Below, one piece after another: positions 25,658 through 35,071 of a stretch of DNA of 64,000 bases. Source of the stretch: Thermoguttaceae bacterium (GTDB taxonomy: Bacteria; Planctomycetota; Planctomycetia; Pirellulales; Thermoguttaceae); assembly GCA_017441605.1 (NCBI GenBank), contig JAFRXD010000042.1, positions 1-64,000 on the forward strand. Direction: 5' to 3'. Every line of letters begins with the position of its first letter. Positions within the stretch are counted from its first letter, which is position 1. The translations under genes were made by a program, and so were the position numbers. A model generated the notes under the pieces. The model had not been told where the DNA came from. It saw only the letters and a program-made list of their open reading frames with translations, and ran no database searches.

Positions 25658-26398
25658 TTACTCGTCGTCGCCAAGTTTCGCGACTCTCGCGTTGAACCGC
25701 GCGATCGCGCGGTTTAGTTCCGCGCGACGCTTCGGGGAAAACGACTCGACGATCTTCCGGATCGCGGCGGTTTCCGGAAGGCGCTTCGCGAACTCGTCGA
25801 GCTCCGCGTCGGTCGCGGTCGAGAATTTTCCGAGGAAGTCGACCCAATCGATCAACTCCGGGGTATTGAGACCGGTCGGTATTTCGCCCGGTCGCGGGAC
25901 GCGGATTTCTACGGTTATGAACGCGTCCGAAGCGGCTCGACTCGACCGCCACTCGAATCGTCCAACGCCCGCCCAGAGCTCGGGAGAGTCGGCGAAAAGC
26001 GGAAACCCGACAAAACCGAGCGCGACGATTCGACGCTTGGAACGCAGAACGTCGATCGCTCTGAAAAATCGCCGCGCCAAGTTCGCTTGAAGAAGCGCGT
26101 ATTCCTCCCGAACCGCGATTTGCGAAAAGGTTTGGACGAGAACGGCAAACTCCTTTCCGTCCGCGTCCTCGACCATTAGATTGATAAACGCGTCTTGTTC
26201 GCGATCGGAAAACGCCTCCTTCGCGAGAAACGGTTCGACGTATTCGATCCTCCGAAGGGGCGCGAGTTTCTTTTCGACGAACGCCGCGTTTATCAGCGCC
26301 TTCAGGGCCCCGCGAGCCTCGTCTTGGCTCCAAACCGGGCGAAACGCGACGTCGTGGAACGCGTCGATTCGTTCGGAACCGTTGGGCGAATCGGTCAT
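25658..26398 (-). CDS. PDDEXK_2-like (Rpn-related) protein with degenerate active site
   Basis: The product is 246 residues; its ATG follows AAAGGAG. The N-terminal half follows the layout of the PD-(D/E)XK nuclease family transposase (PDDEXK_2) group: FHDVAFRPVW, a helical stretch, then REQDAFINLMVEDADGKEF and AVLVQ. In that family the equivalent stretches usually carry the metal-binding Asp (lD) and Glu (E-x-Q). By eye these are replaced by Asn and Leu, so I infer an inactive nuclease fold; the alignment should be confirmed. The C-terminal part is helical and charged. It is the first gene of the minus-strand unit that includes the SUMF1 and cytochrome genes, directly behind a strong promoter. 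Confidence 0.6.
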   Translation of the reverse strand: MTDSPNGSERIDAFHDVAFRPVWSQDEARGALKALINAAFVEKKLAPLRRIEYVEPFLAKEAFSDREQDAFINLMVEDADGKEFAVLVQTFSQIAVREEYALLQANLARRFFRAIDVLRSKRRIVALGFVGFPLFADSPELWAGVGRFEWRSSRAASDAFITVEIRVPRPGEIPTGLNTPELIDWVDFLGKFSTATDAELDEFAKRLPETAAIRKIVESFSPKRRAELNRAIARFNARVAKLGDDE

Positions 26399-26484
26399 GA
26401 TCTCTCCTTTGGACTCTCAATTTCAAGGGGGATTTCGCGCTCTCGCGGGGCGCCGACCGTCCGGCGCGCGACGCCCTCGCCCAT

Positions 26485-26513
26485 ATTCTACGCGACGCGA
26501 TATTGAAAGTCAA
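26485..26513 (-). promoter_or_regulatory. Promoter of the PDDEXK / SUMF1 / cytochrome / xylB unit
   Basis: On the minus strand TTGACT (26513-26508), 17 bp, TAGAAT (26490-26485). The first start codon is 87 bases downstream. The next minus-strand gene upstream is closed off by the terminator at 26635-26671. Confidence 0.7.
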
Positions 26514-26634
26514 TTATTTTGTCCCCCTTTCGCGAGGAACTTGTCGCGGCTTCGGAGCCGCGCGGTCGCGGAACCTCGACGGATCGTCGCGTCGCGCCGG
26601 GAAAAGACGCCCGCCATTACTACGGCTCTTCCAA

Positions 26635-26671
26635 TAAAAAACGGCTCCGAGTCGCGATAACTCGGAGCCGT
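26635..26671 (-). terminator. Terminator of the Prc protease gene
   Basis: A perfect 12-bp stem, ACGGCTCCGAGT (26641-26652) with ACTCGGAGCCGT (26660-26671), and a 7-base loop. On the minus strand it is followed by a run of six or seven T. It lies 27 bases after the protease stop. Confidence 0.9.
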
Positions 26672-26697
26672 CGCTCTAGTCGGGAACGCGCGAGGTT

Positions 26698-28920
26698 TTA
26701 CAAAGCGTTTTGCAAATTGATCTGATCGAAGTAATCGGTCGTAATGCGCAGGGTTTCGTCGAGATAGTAGTCTCGCTTGACGCCGGAGTCGCCGTTGACC
26801 ATTTCTTCGAGTTTGTCGGTTTCCTCTTTATTGGCGTTGAGTTTATCGAGCTCGGCGAAGTACTTTTCTCGATTGAGGGTCGGCTCTTTGCGGAGGGAAG
26901 ACTCTTTGTAGAGCTTGATTTTCTCCAGCTCGTCTTGGAACTCCTTGGACTCGGCGACGCGCTCTTTGGATTTCGAGCGGACCGGATCGACGATCTTCGC
27001 GGCGGCGTAACCGAACTTCGGATAGGAAGCGGGATCGATCGCTTTAAAGGTGAGCGGGTAATCGAGATCGGACTCGGCGATATCCTCCAAGGCGCTCGTG
27101 AACTGGGGCAGAACGACATCGGATTTCACGCCTTGCAGTTGCGGGGAGACGCCGCTGGGGAGGTAATAGCCCTGAATCGTAACTTTCATCGCGCCCAAGT
27201 TCGCGGCGTTTTGCGCGAGGAGCCGTCCGAACAGATTGTTCGCGAGTTCCGACATCGACTGCACCGAGCCTTTGCCGTGCGTCGTTTCGTCGCCGACGAT
27301 CAGCCCTCGACCGTAGTCGCGAATCGCGCCCGCGAAAATCTCGGAGGCGGAGGCGGAAAGTCGCGAAGTCATAACGACGAGCGGCTTCGTCCAGACGATC
27401 GCCGGATCGGGGTCGGTCAGCGGGTAGGGACGGTCGCCGAAGTTGGACGGTTTGGTCTGAACGACGGTTCCGGTCTCGATAAAGAACCCGGTCAGTTTCA
27501 CGGCTTCCGGCAAGGAGCCGCCGCCGTTGTAGCGCAGGTCGACGACGCAGGCGTCGACGTTTTTCGCGTTGAAGTCGTCCAAGATGGCGCGGACGTCGGA
27601 ACTGACGCTGCGCCCCTCGCTCGAATTCTTCGCTTTCATATCGAGATAGAAGGAGGGCAGATCGATCACGCCGACTTTGAGCGTTTCGGCGACTTCGTCG
27701 GGGTTCGGCTTTTCATCGGTTTCCGAGCGCGGATCGACGACGACCAGCTCGCCGTCCTTCTTGCGATAGACCTCGAAAATCGCCGATTGGGCGGCGCTGT
27801 CCTCGAGATCGACTTTCTCGCGCACGATCGCGATTTGCTTGCGCTTGCCGTCTTGGGACACGACGTCGAGCCGGACGGTGGTGCCGCCCTTGCCGCGAAT
27901 TTTATCGACGACGTCGGTCAATTTCATATCGACGACGTCCTCCATCGGTCCGTCGGTTCCTTGCCCGACCGCGACGATTTTGTCCTCGACTTGCAGCTCG
28001 CCCTGCTTTTCGGCGGGGCTGCCCTTGACGATGCGCTTGACGATCGTGTACCCGTCGTCCCATTGCAGGGTCGCGCCGATGCCCTCGAGATTCAGCCCGA
28101 TCGTGATCATGAAGTTTTCGTACGACTTCGGGGACATATAGGTCGTGTGCGGGTCGTAGGCGTTGGCGATCGCGGTCAGGTAGAGCTCGAGAACGTCGTC
28201 GTTGTTCGATTGATGAAGGCGCTTTTGGAGGGTGGAGTAGCGCCGCTTGAGTTTGGAGACGGGGTCTTCGGCGCGCCCGGGAACGGCCTCGACGCTCTCT
28301 TTGTTCTCGACGCCCTTTTCCTCGTTTTCGCGCTTCTTGTCGCGCTCTTCGGCCTCGAAGGAGAGGAGCTCGAACTTAACGCGTTTGCGAACGCGATCGG
28401 CGACCTCTTGGTCGGAGCCGGGGTACTCGACGCGATCCTTGTCGCGCAGGAAGGTCTCGTCGACGGTAAAATCGAAGTTGTTTTCGTCGAGCAGCTTTTG
28501 CGCGGCGGCGCAGCGCTCGTCGACGCGTTGGAGATAGCGATTATAGATCACGAAAGCGGGGGCGACGTCGCCGCTCTTGGCGGAGGTCGCCATCGTTCGC
28601 GCGTACGCGGCGGCGAACTCGTCGACGTCTTGCTTAGTCAGATAGAATTTGGAGGGGTCGATCGCTTTCAGATAGAGCTCGAAACCTCGCGCGGAAATAG
28701 CCTCGTCGATCCGCTGGCGGGAGATGTGGGTCAGCTCCAGACCTTGGGTAAAGCATCGGGCGATATTGCGGTCGCGCGGGGAGGCGGTCAGGGCGCCCGA
28801 GTTCGCGTCGCTCTGGACGGCGGGACTCGCCGCGTTGCAGGCGGCGGTCGGGGCGAGTAGGAGCGAGAAAAGTAAGAGCGCGATCAACGCGCGCTCGCGT
28901 CCGTTCGTATGGAAAAACAT
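26698..28920 (-). CDS. prc: C-terminal processing peptidase (Tsp/Prc, S41 family)
   Basis: This periplasmic serine protease degrades or trims proteins from their C-termini. The 740-residue product has a signal peptide (hydrophobic 11-28, possible lipobox PTAAC). A helical N-terminal domain contains DPSKFYLTKQDVDEF. A PDZ domain lies at about 275-365 (GIGATLQWDDGYTIVKRI, GSPAEKQGELQVEDKIVAVG). The S41 catalytic core has LRYNGGGSLPEAVKL, the nucleophile in SRLSASASEIFAG (about Ser524) and the lysine in HGKGSVQ (about Lys550). The C-terminal helical extension matches the long Tsp/Prc type rather than the short CtpA type. It has its own promoter and terminator. Confidence 0.92.
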   Translation of the reverse strand: MFFHTNGRERALIALLLFSLLLAPTAACNAASPAVQSDANSGALTASPRDRNIARCFTQGLELTHISRQRIDEAISARGFELYLKAIDPSKFYLTKQDVDEFAAAYARTMATSAKSGDVAPAFVIYNRYLQRVDERCAAAQKLLDENNFDFTVDETFLRDKDRVEYPGSDQEVADRVRKRVKFELLSFEAEERDKKRENEEKGVENKESVEAVPGRAEDPVSKLKRRYSTLQKRLHQSNNDDVLELYLTAIANAYDPHTTYMSPKSYENFMITIGLNLEGIGATLQWDDGYTIVKRIVKGSPAEKQGELQVEDKIVAVGQGTDGPMEDVVDMKLTDVVDKIRGKGGTTVRLDVVSQDGKRKQIAIVREKVDLEDSAAQSAIFEVYRKKDGELVVVDPRSETDEKPNPDEVAETLKVGVIDLPSFYLDMKAKNSSEGRSVSSDVRAILDDFNAKNVDACVVDLRYNGGGSLPEAVKLTGFFIETGTVVQTKPSNFGDRPYPLTDPDPAIVWTKPLVVMTSRLSASASEIFAGAIRDYGRGLIVGDETTHGKGSVQSMSELANNLFGRLLAQNAANLGAMKVTIQGYYLPSGVSPQLQGVKSDVVLPQFTSALEDIAESDLDYPLTFKAIDPASYPKFGYAAAKIVDPVRSKSKERVAESKEFQDELEKIKLYKESSLRKEPTLNREKYFAELDKLNANKEETDKLEEMVNGDSGVKRDYYLDETLRITTDYFDQINLQNAL

Positions 28921-29023
28921 TCGACTTCCTTCGTCGTTGGCGTCGTTTGGTTCTTTAAGGGGGCGGCGGAGCGCCGAGCGCCTCGTCGTTCAATAGTTGC
29001 CGCGCGAGGCGCGACCTTGCGCG

Positions 29024-29052
29024 ATGGTACCAGAAAAATCGATTTTGCGCAA
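29024..29052 (-). promoter_or_regulatory. Promoter of the Prc gene
   Basis: On the minus strand TTGCGC (29052-29047), 17 bp, TACCAT (29029-29024), located between the end of uvrA and the protease start (leader about 100 bases). Confidence 0.55.
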
Positions 29053-29077
29053 GGGGGATTGTCCAAATCGTCGGGGT

Positions 29078-31561
29078 TTATCGCAAGAACTTTCCGGTGG
29101 CGCTCTCGCGGGAATTGGCGATCTCCTCGGGGGTTCCGGTCGCGACGACCCGTCCCCCTTCGACTCCGCCTCCGGGCCCCATATCGACGACCCAATCGGC
29201 GGCGCGAATCAAATCGAGGTCGTGCTCGATAACGATCACGGTCGCGCCGGAGGCGACGAGCGATTGGAAAACGCCGATTAAGGAGCGGACGTCCAATGGG
29301 TGCAGTCCGACGGTCGGCTCGTCGAAGACAAAGACGGAGTCGGCTTGGGCGCGACCCATTTCGCTCGCCAATTTGAGTCGCTGCGCCTCGCCGCCGGAGA
29401 GGTTCGGAGTCGCCTCGCCGAGGGTAAGGTAACCGAGCCCTAAATCTTGCAGGACTTCGAGTCGTCGCGAGACGAGCTTCATTTCCCCGCAAATTCTCAG
29501 CGCGGTATTGATATCGGTCGCCATGAGCTCGGGAAGGGAGAACTCGTCTCCCGACTTCGTTTTGTAAAGTATTTGATAAGACTCTTTGGAATACCGAGAG
29601 CCTCGGCAATCGGGGCAGGGAATATCGACGTCGGGGAGGAACTGGACGTCCAAATTCACCTCGCCGGTTCCGTCGCAGGTCGAGCAGCGCAGGGCGCCGG
29701 TATTGTAGGAGAAGTCGCTCGCCTTGCGCTCTAGCCGCTTCGCGTCGGGGGTTTTCGCGAAGATTTTGCGCAGCTCGTCGTGGACGTTCGCGTAGGTGGC
29801 GACGGTCGAGCGGACGTTGATTCCGATCGGGGTGGCGTCGATTAGCTTGACGCGCTCGATTCCGTCCGCCTTAACGCTTTTAACATGTTTTGGAAGAGGC
29901 TTTTGCGCGATAAGCGCCTCGAGCCCGGGAACGAGGCTTTCCAAGACGAGGGTCGTCTTTCCGGAGCCGGAAACGCCGGTCACGGCGGTAATCGCGCCTT
30001 TGGGAAACGCGACGCGCAGCGGCTTGACTGTGTGGATCGCGTCGGTCGAGAGCTCGATCCATTCGCGCGGAACGAACGAGCTTTTTTTCGAGCGAGTTTT
30101 TTTCGCGGCGGTCGCGTTTCTCGGGGCGAGAAAGGGCCCGATTTTGGAGATCGGATTCTTCGCGATTTCGGGGATCGTTCCCTCGGCGACGACTTCTCCT
30201 CCCTCGCGTCCGGAGCCGGGGCCGAGCTCGATTAACCAGTCCGCCTCCGAGAGGATTTGGGAGTCGTGGTCCACGAGAAGGACGGAGTTCCCGTCGGCGA
30301 CTAGGTCGCGCATAACTCCGTTAAGCCCGACGATATTCGCCGGGTGGAGCCCGATCGACGGCTCGTCGAGGACGTAGAGCGCGCCCGAGGTTCGATTGCG
30401 GACGGCGCGCGCCAATTGGGTGCGCTGTCGCTCTCCGGTCGAGAGGGTGGAGGCGGCTCGGTCGAGAGTTAGGTAGCCCAAGCCCAGCTCGAGGAGCCGG
30501 GCGGCGGAGACCTCGAACGCCTCGCAAATATTCTCCGCCATGGGGCGCATATCGCGCGGGAGGGACTCGGGAACGCCGCGAACCCATTCGAGGGCGTCGG
30601 TCAGGGTCTTTTGGCAGACTTGGTCGAGAGAGACGCCGCGAATCCTCGGGGCTCTCGCGCGGTCGTTGAGTCGCGTTCCCGCGCAATCGGGGCAGACGTC
30701 GCGCTTTAGGAATCGCTCGACGCGCTTCATTCCCTTTTCGTCCTTGACTTTGGCGAGCGCGTTTTGGACGGTGTAGGTCGCGTTAAAGTAAGTGAAGTCG
30801 ATTTCGCCGGCGGAGTTGGTCGACTTCGACTTGTAGAAGATGCGCTTCTTTTCGGCGGGGCCGTTGTAAACTATGTCTTTTTCGCGCTTCGTGAGCTTGG
30901 CGAAGGGGACGTCGGTGCGGACGCCCATCGCGCGGCAGACGTCGGTCATGAGGGACCACATTAAGGAGTTCCAGGGGGCGACCGCGCCTTGGTCGATCGT
31001 CAGGGACTCGTCGGGAACGAGGGTCGCTTTGTCGACGGTCAGCGCCTCGCCCGTTCCGTCGCAAGTACGGCAGGCGCCTTGACTATTGAACGCCAGCTCT
31101 TCGGCGCCGGGACCGTAAAAACGCGCGCCGCACTCCGGGCAAACGATCTCTTTCTCCGCCGCGACCGCGAGAGACGGGGGGGAATAATGCCCGTTCGGGC
31201 AGCGATGGCTCGATAGGCGCGAGAACATAAGACGAAGCGAGTTGAGGAGTTCCGTTCCGGTTCCAAAGGTGCTGCGAATCCCGGGAACGCCGGGTCGTTG
31301 GCGGAGGGCGAGCGCGGGCGGGACGTAGAGAACCTCGTCGACGTTGGCGCGTCCGGCGTAGTTCATTCGGCGCCGAGTGTAAGTCGAGAGCGACTCGAGA
31401 TAGCGGCGCGAGCCCTCGGCGTAGAGAACCCCGAGCGCTAGGGACGATTTCCCGGAGCCGGACACGCCGGCGATCGCGACGATTTTATGGAGCGGAATAT
31501 CGACCGAAACGTTCTTGAGATTGTGAACTTTAGCGCCGCGAACGACGATCTTGTCGACCAT
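29078..31561 (-). CDS. UvrA2-type excinuclease ABC subunit A paralogue
   Basis: The 827-residue product is an ABC-type DNA-damage-recognition ATPase. Walker A motifs are GVSGSGKSS at 32-40 and again near the middle (GVSGSGKTT). Signature motifs are LSTGERQR in the first half and LSGGEAQRLKLA in the second; Walker B segments are LYVLDEPSIGLHP and VFVFDEPTVGLHP. Zinc-finger cysteine pairs are CPECG, CRTCDGTG, CPDCAGTRL, CSTCDGTG and CPDCRGSRY. It is about 110 residues shorter than canonical UvrA, and the shortfall lies between the first Walker A and first zinc module, where the UvrB-binding domain belongs. This is the hallmark of UvrA2 proteins, linked to tolerance of DNA-binding drugs. The first signature has T in place of the usual G. 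Confidence 0.88.
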   Translation of the reverse strand: MVDKIVVRGAKVHNLKNVSVDIPLHKIVAIAGVSGSGKSSLALGVLYAEGSRRYLESLSTYTRRRMNYAGRANVDEVLYVPPALALRQRPGVPGIRSTFGTGTELLNSLRLMFSRLSSHRCPNGHYSPPSLAVAAEKEIVCPECGARFYGPGAEELAFNSQGACRTCDGTGEALTVDKATLVPDESLTIDQGAVAPWNSLMWSLMTDVCRAMGVRTDVPFAKLTKREKDIVYNGPAEKKRIFYKSKSTNSAGEIDFTYFNATYTVQNALAKVKDEKGMKRVERFLKRDVCPDCAGTRLNDRARAPRIRGVSLDQVCQKTLTDALEWVRGVPESLPRDMRPMAENICEAFEVSAARLLELGLGYLTLDRAASTLSTGERQRTQLARAVRNRTSGALYVLDEPSIGLHPANIVGLNGVMRDLVADGNSVLLVDHDSQILSEADWLIELGPGSGREGGEVVAEGTIPEIAKNPISKIGPFLAPRNATAAKKTRSKKSSFVPREWIELSTDAIHTVKPLRVAFPKGAITAVTGVSGSGKTTLVLESLVPGLEALIAQKPLPKHVKSVKADGIERVKLIDATPIGINVRSTVATYANVHDELRKIFAKTPDAKRLERKASDFSYNTGALRCSTCDGTGEVNLDVQFLPDVDIPCPDCRGSRYSKESYQILYKTKSGDEFSLPELMATDINTALRICGEMKLVSRRLEVLQDLGLGYLTLGEATPNLSGGEAQRLKLASEMGRAQADSVFVFDEPTVGLHPLDVRSLIGVFQSLVASGATVIVIEHDLDLIRAADWVVDMGPGGGVEGGRVVATGTPEEIANSRESATGKFLR

Positions 31562-31657
31562 TGCGAGTCCTCGCGAGAGAGTAAAAGAATCGACGGCGCG
31601 ACTCGTCGAACCGCGCTGCCGACTTGGAAATCGAATTGCCGTTGGGAGCTCCGGGGA

Positions 31658-34600
31658 CTACTTCGCGGGGCTCGGAGCGGCGACCTTTTTCTTCGCGCGG
31701 ATTCCGATGCGACGATTCGTAAAGAACCGCCCGAACGGTTTGCACGAGAGAAGCGCCGGCAGGAAAATCAAATCGCCAAACTCCGCCGTGAACAGAATCG
31801 AGAGCATCAGGATACCGAACCGTTGGGTCGGGACGAAAGTGCTGAACGCGAAGCTGAACAAGCCGAGCCCGGCGATGAGGGACGATTGCGTCATCGCGGT
31901 GGCGCAGCGCCGATAGGCGTTTAGCGCGGCTTCTTTCGGGGTCATGCCTTGGTCGAGCCCGTCGGAGAACCAGGTGAGGTAGTGCATCGTGTCGTCGACG
32001 GCGACGCCGAGCGCGACCGAGGCGGTCATCATGGTGCCGACGTCGACTAGGATCCCCGCCCAGGACATAAACCCAAAGACGACGATCACCGGGAAGACGT
32101 TCGGAATCATCGCGATGAAACCGGCGGGAACGCTTCGCAATAGGAAAACGAAGACGAGCATAATGAGGACGAACGCCATAATGAGACTGGACGTAAGCCC
32201 GTTGATGAGCTCGTGCTGGGTCTTGTAGACGAGGGGCACCATGCCGGTGTACTTCGCGGAGAAGCCGGCGGGATAGATCCAGTCCTCGGCGTGAGTCTCG
32301 CCCATCGAGTTTTGCAGCTCGTCGCGCGCGCCGTCGGACAGATCGCTCAGAACGAATTCGCGCATAAGGGTTTTCGCGTCTTTGGCGCTCTTTTTAACGC
32401 TCTTCGGGGCGTCGTTGGGGGGCAGATTTTCCGCGACGTAAGCCCTTGCCTTCTCGATCGTTTTGGCGGGCGCGTCGGAGCCGGCTTGCGCCGCGATCGA
32501 CGCGGTCAGCTCGAGGGACGCCTCCGCCAAGGTCGGCTCGACGACGCTCTTGACGTTCTCGATGAACGCGGAGTAGTCGATGTCCTTTTTGAGGGACCAG
32601 ACGCGAACGCTGATTCGCCAGATTTCGATCCCTCGCTCGCGCAGCCACGACTCGGCGCCCTCGCGGAGCGCCTCGATCTCGCTCGTCTCGAGTCGGCGCA
32701 TGGCGCGCTCCGGCTTCGTCGCCTCGAGCAGGGATCGCAAATCGACGATTTGCATATCGTTGAGATAGCCGCTTTCGCGATTCAAGACGTCGGCGGCGAG
32801 CTCGGCGTCGCGGGCCTCGTCGTCGAGGGCCTCTAGCGCTTGGAACTTCGCGACGTACGGGGCGAGGGCGTCGTCTTGGGAGAATCGGTTCGTCTTGTCG
32901 GCGCGGAACGATTCGTCGGTCAGGTTTTGGTCGGCGACGTTTTCGTCGCTCGCGAGCTCGGCGTTGAACTTGTCGCGCCGCGCGTCGCGCTCCTCGCGCT
33001 TTTTGGCGGCTTTTTCGGACAGAAACGCGGCGAGTTCTTGGAGATCGGGATTTCCCTCGATCGCGACGTAGTCGCGGAGGGCGTCGCGGTTGTCGTCGAT
33101 CGTCTTGCCGACGATGGTGGAGACGGTGCGATAGGCGGCGCCCCCTTTGGAGGTCAGCTCGGAGGCGTCGGGGGCGAACAGGGCGACCGAAAGGGTTCCT
33201 CCGACGTCCTCGCTCAACTCGCTCTTGAGTTTTTCGCTAATTCGATTGATCAGCTCGAGCCGCTCCGAGGTTCGGAAGGAATTGTCGTAGAGCTTTGAGT
33301 TGTCGAAACAAACGACGACTTCCATCGGGACGAGGGGACCGAGTTTCTCCTCGAGCCAGGTATAGTTTTGCACGATGTCGGCGTCGGGGGAGAAGAAGCT
33401 CATCATCTTGACCGACGTCTTGATTTTCGTCAGATAGAATCCGAAAAACGCCATCGCGGCGAAGCAGAAGACGAGAACCCAGTTGTGGCGTCGAACGACG
33501 AATCCTCCGACGACGTCCCAGAGGGAGTGGAGCCGCCCTTTGCCGTATTCGAGCCCTTTGCCGCCGTGCTCTTTCGCGAACTTCTTCGATGGGTAGAAAT
33601 AGAGGAGCGCCGGGAGGTAAAGGAATAGGAGCAATAGCGTTACGAGAACGCCGATCGCGGAGTAGAATCCGAATTTGGTAATCGGGACGAGCCGCCCGAC
33701 GAACAGGGAGCCGAGCCCGATCGCGGTGGTGAACTGGGCGAAGAAGCAGGGCGCGAAGGCGTGTCGCACGGCGCGCTCGGCGGCGCCCGGGAGCCCTTGC
33801 TCGCGAATGGCGTCGTGGTAGTAGTTGATGAGGTGGACCGCGCCCGACATGCCGAGGACGTAGACCAGCGCGGGCATGCTCAGGAGAATGGAGTCGCAGG
33901 TTCCCCCGGTGAGGGAGACGATGGCGAGGGCGACGCCGGCGGACAGCGCGGCGATCCAGAAGACGAACATGGTCAGGCGAACGCTGCGCAGGCAGAGGAA
34001 CGCGACGACCGCGCCGATCACCGCGCAAATTCCCGCGAGTCGGTAGAGAGTTCGCTCTCCCTCTTGGTCGAGGGCGACGTTGTCGACGGGGGGACCGCCG
34101 AGAATCGCGCCGTCCATGCGAACTTTCCGCCCGTGAACCATTTCGTCGACCATTTCGGCGAAACTTTTGACCATGCGCTCGGCGACCGAGCCGGTTCGGA
34201 TTTTGGTCGTGTCGGGCAGCCCGGACTCGACGGACAGCTCGCGAATTCGATCGAGGACTCTTTTCAGGGCTTTGCCGTTGCGCTTGCCCTTGTTGAGGGT
34301 AACGATCATCGCGGTGCTTTTGCCGTCGGGACCCACGAGGGTGCCCTTGAGGCGCTCGCGAATTTTGCGCTCGGTTTCGGTGAGACCGTCGGCGTCGCGC
34401 GGCTCGTTTTCCTTTTCGCGCGCGGATCTTCGATCCATTTTTTCGTAGGTTTGCGCCAGAAGCCGACAGAGCCGCGGACCGGTCATGACCGACTTGAAGT
34501 AGCGCTCTTCTTCTTTCGGCTCGGACGCTTTTTTCGGCAGGTCGTTTTCGGACGCGTCGACGAGCGCCTGGGTCGAGACGTTGGTCGACTCCCCGGCGAC

Positions 34601-34972
34601 CTCGCGGAGCTCCTCTTTCGCCTCCTCGGGCGCGCGCGGGAGTTGAAGATCCGCTTTAATTGTTCCCGACGATTGACTTAGCGAGAAGTTGTCGATCGTT
34701 TGCTCCGGAACGAGCTTTTGCGCGAACAGCTCGATGCGGTCGTCCCCAATTTCGCAGCCTTCCCAACTTACGACGACGTAGCTTTCGAACGGGAAGTTGT
34801 CGAGATACCAGCGATAGTCTCGGGTCTGTTGATACTGCGCGGGCAGCCAGTCCTCCGCCGAATTGGAGTTGCTCTTGATCGTCTGTTTCGTTCCCATCCA
34901 CACGAAGGCGAGCAGGAAGAACACGACGAAAAAAATGCGAAATCCGTATTCTTTGAAGAAGTCCTTTTTCAT
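31658..34972 (-). CDS. MMPL/RND-family exporter (HAE3-like)
   Basis: The 1104-residue membrane protein has the two-half RND layout. One membrane segment lies near the N-terminus (FRIFFVVFFLLAFVWMG), then a large periplasmic loop, then a five-segment cluster (about 315-470, with GGTCDSILLSMPALVYVLG). A second very large charged loop (about 520-910) rich in Glu/Asp/Lys follows, then a final cluster (about 930-1090) with the family motif VALGVAVDDTMHYL. It resembles hydrophobe exporters of the HAE3/MMPL class, which move lipids, hopanoids or other hydrophobic compounds outward. The unusually long second loop may form a coiled-coil extension. The ATG follows TAGGAG. It lies 99 bases behind a lipoprotein gene, probably its operon partner. 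Confidence 0.85.
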   Translation of the reverse strand: MKKDFFKEYGFRIFFVVFFLLAFVWMGTKQTIKSNSNSAEDWLPAQYQQTRDYRWYLDNFPFESYVVVSWEGCEIGDDRIELFAQKLVPEQTIDNFSLSQSSGTIKADLQLPRAPEEAKEELREVAGESTNVSTQALVDASENDLPKKASEPKEEERYFKSVMTGPRLCRLLAQTYEKMDRRSAREKENEPRDADGLTETERKIRERLKGTLVGPDGKSTAMIVTLNKGKRNGKALKRVLDRIRELSVESGLPDTTKIRTGSVAERMVKSFAEMVDEMVHGRKVRMDGAILGGPPVDNVALDQEGERTLYRLAGICAVIGAVVAFLCLRSVRLTMFVFWIAALSAGVALAIVSLTGGTCDSILLSMPALVYVLGMSGAVHLINYYHDAIREQGLPGAAERAVRHAFAPCFFAQFTTAIGLGSLFVGRLVPITKFGFYSAIGVLVTLLLLFLYLPALLYFYPSKKFAKEHGGKGLEYGKGRLHSLWDVVGGFVVRRHNWVLVFCFAAMAFFGFYLTKIKTSVKMMSFFSPDADIVQNYTWLEEKLGPLVPMEVVVCFDNSKLYDNSFRTSERLELINRISEKLKSELSEDVGGTLSVALFAPDASELTSKGGAAYRTVSTIVGKTIDDNRDALRDYVAIEGNPDLQELAAFLSEKAAKKREERDARRDKFNAELASDENVADQNLTDESFRADKTNRFSQDDALAPYVAKFQALEALDDEARDAELAADVLNRESGYLNDMQIVDLRSLLEATKPERAMRRLETSEIEALREGAESWLRERGIEIWRISVRVWSLKKDIDYSAFIENVKSVVEPTLAEASLELTASIAAQAGSDAPAKTIEKARAYVAENLPPNDAPKSVKKSAKDAKTLMREFVLSDLSDGARDELQNSMGETHAEDWIYPAGFSAKYTGMVPLVYKTQHELINGLTSSLIMAFVLIMLVFVFLLRSVPAGFIAMIPNVFPVIVVFGFMSWAGILVDVGTMMTASVALGVAVDDTMHYLTWFSDGLDQGMTPKEAALNAYRRCATAMTQSSLIAGLGLFSFAFSTFVPTQRFGILMLSILFTAEFGDLIFLPALLSCKPFGRFFTNRRIGIRAKKKVAAPSPAK

Positions 34973-35071
34973 TCGGCGCTCCTAAATAGGCGGCAAAAAA
35001 GACGAGCGACGCGCCGAGCGCGCTCGTCCGAAGGGGGACGACGAGTCGTCTCGAAACGAGAAAGACGCGAT

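Noticed and set aside
26710..28860. 716-codon open frame on the plus strand
   Set aside because: Antisense to the Prc gene, whose S41 and PDZ motifs are unmistakable; long antisense frames are common at this GC content.
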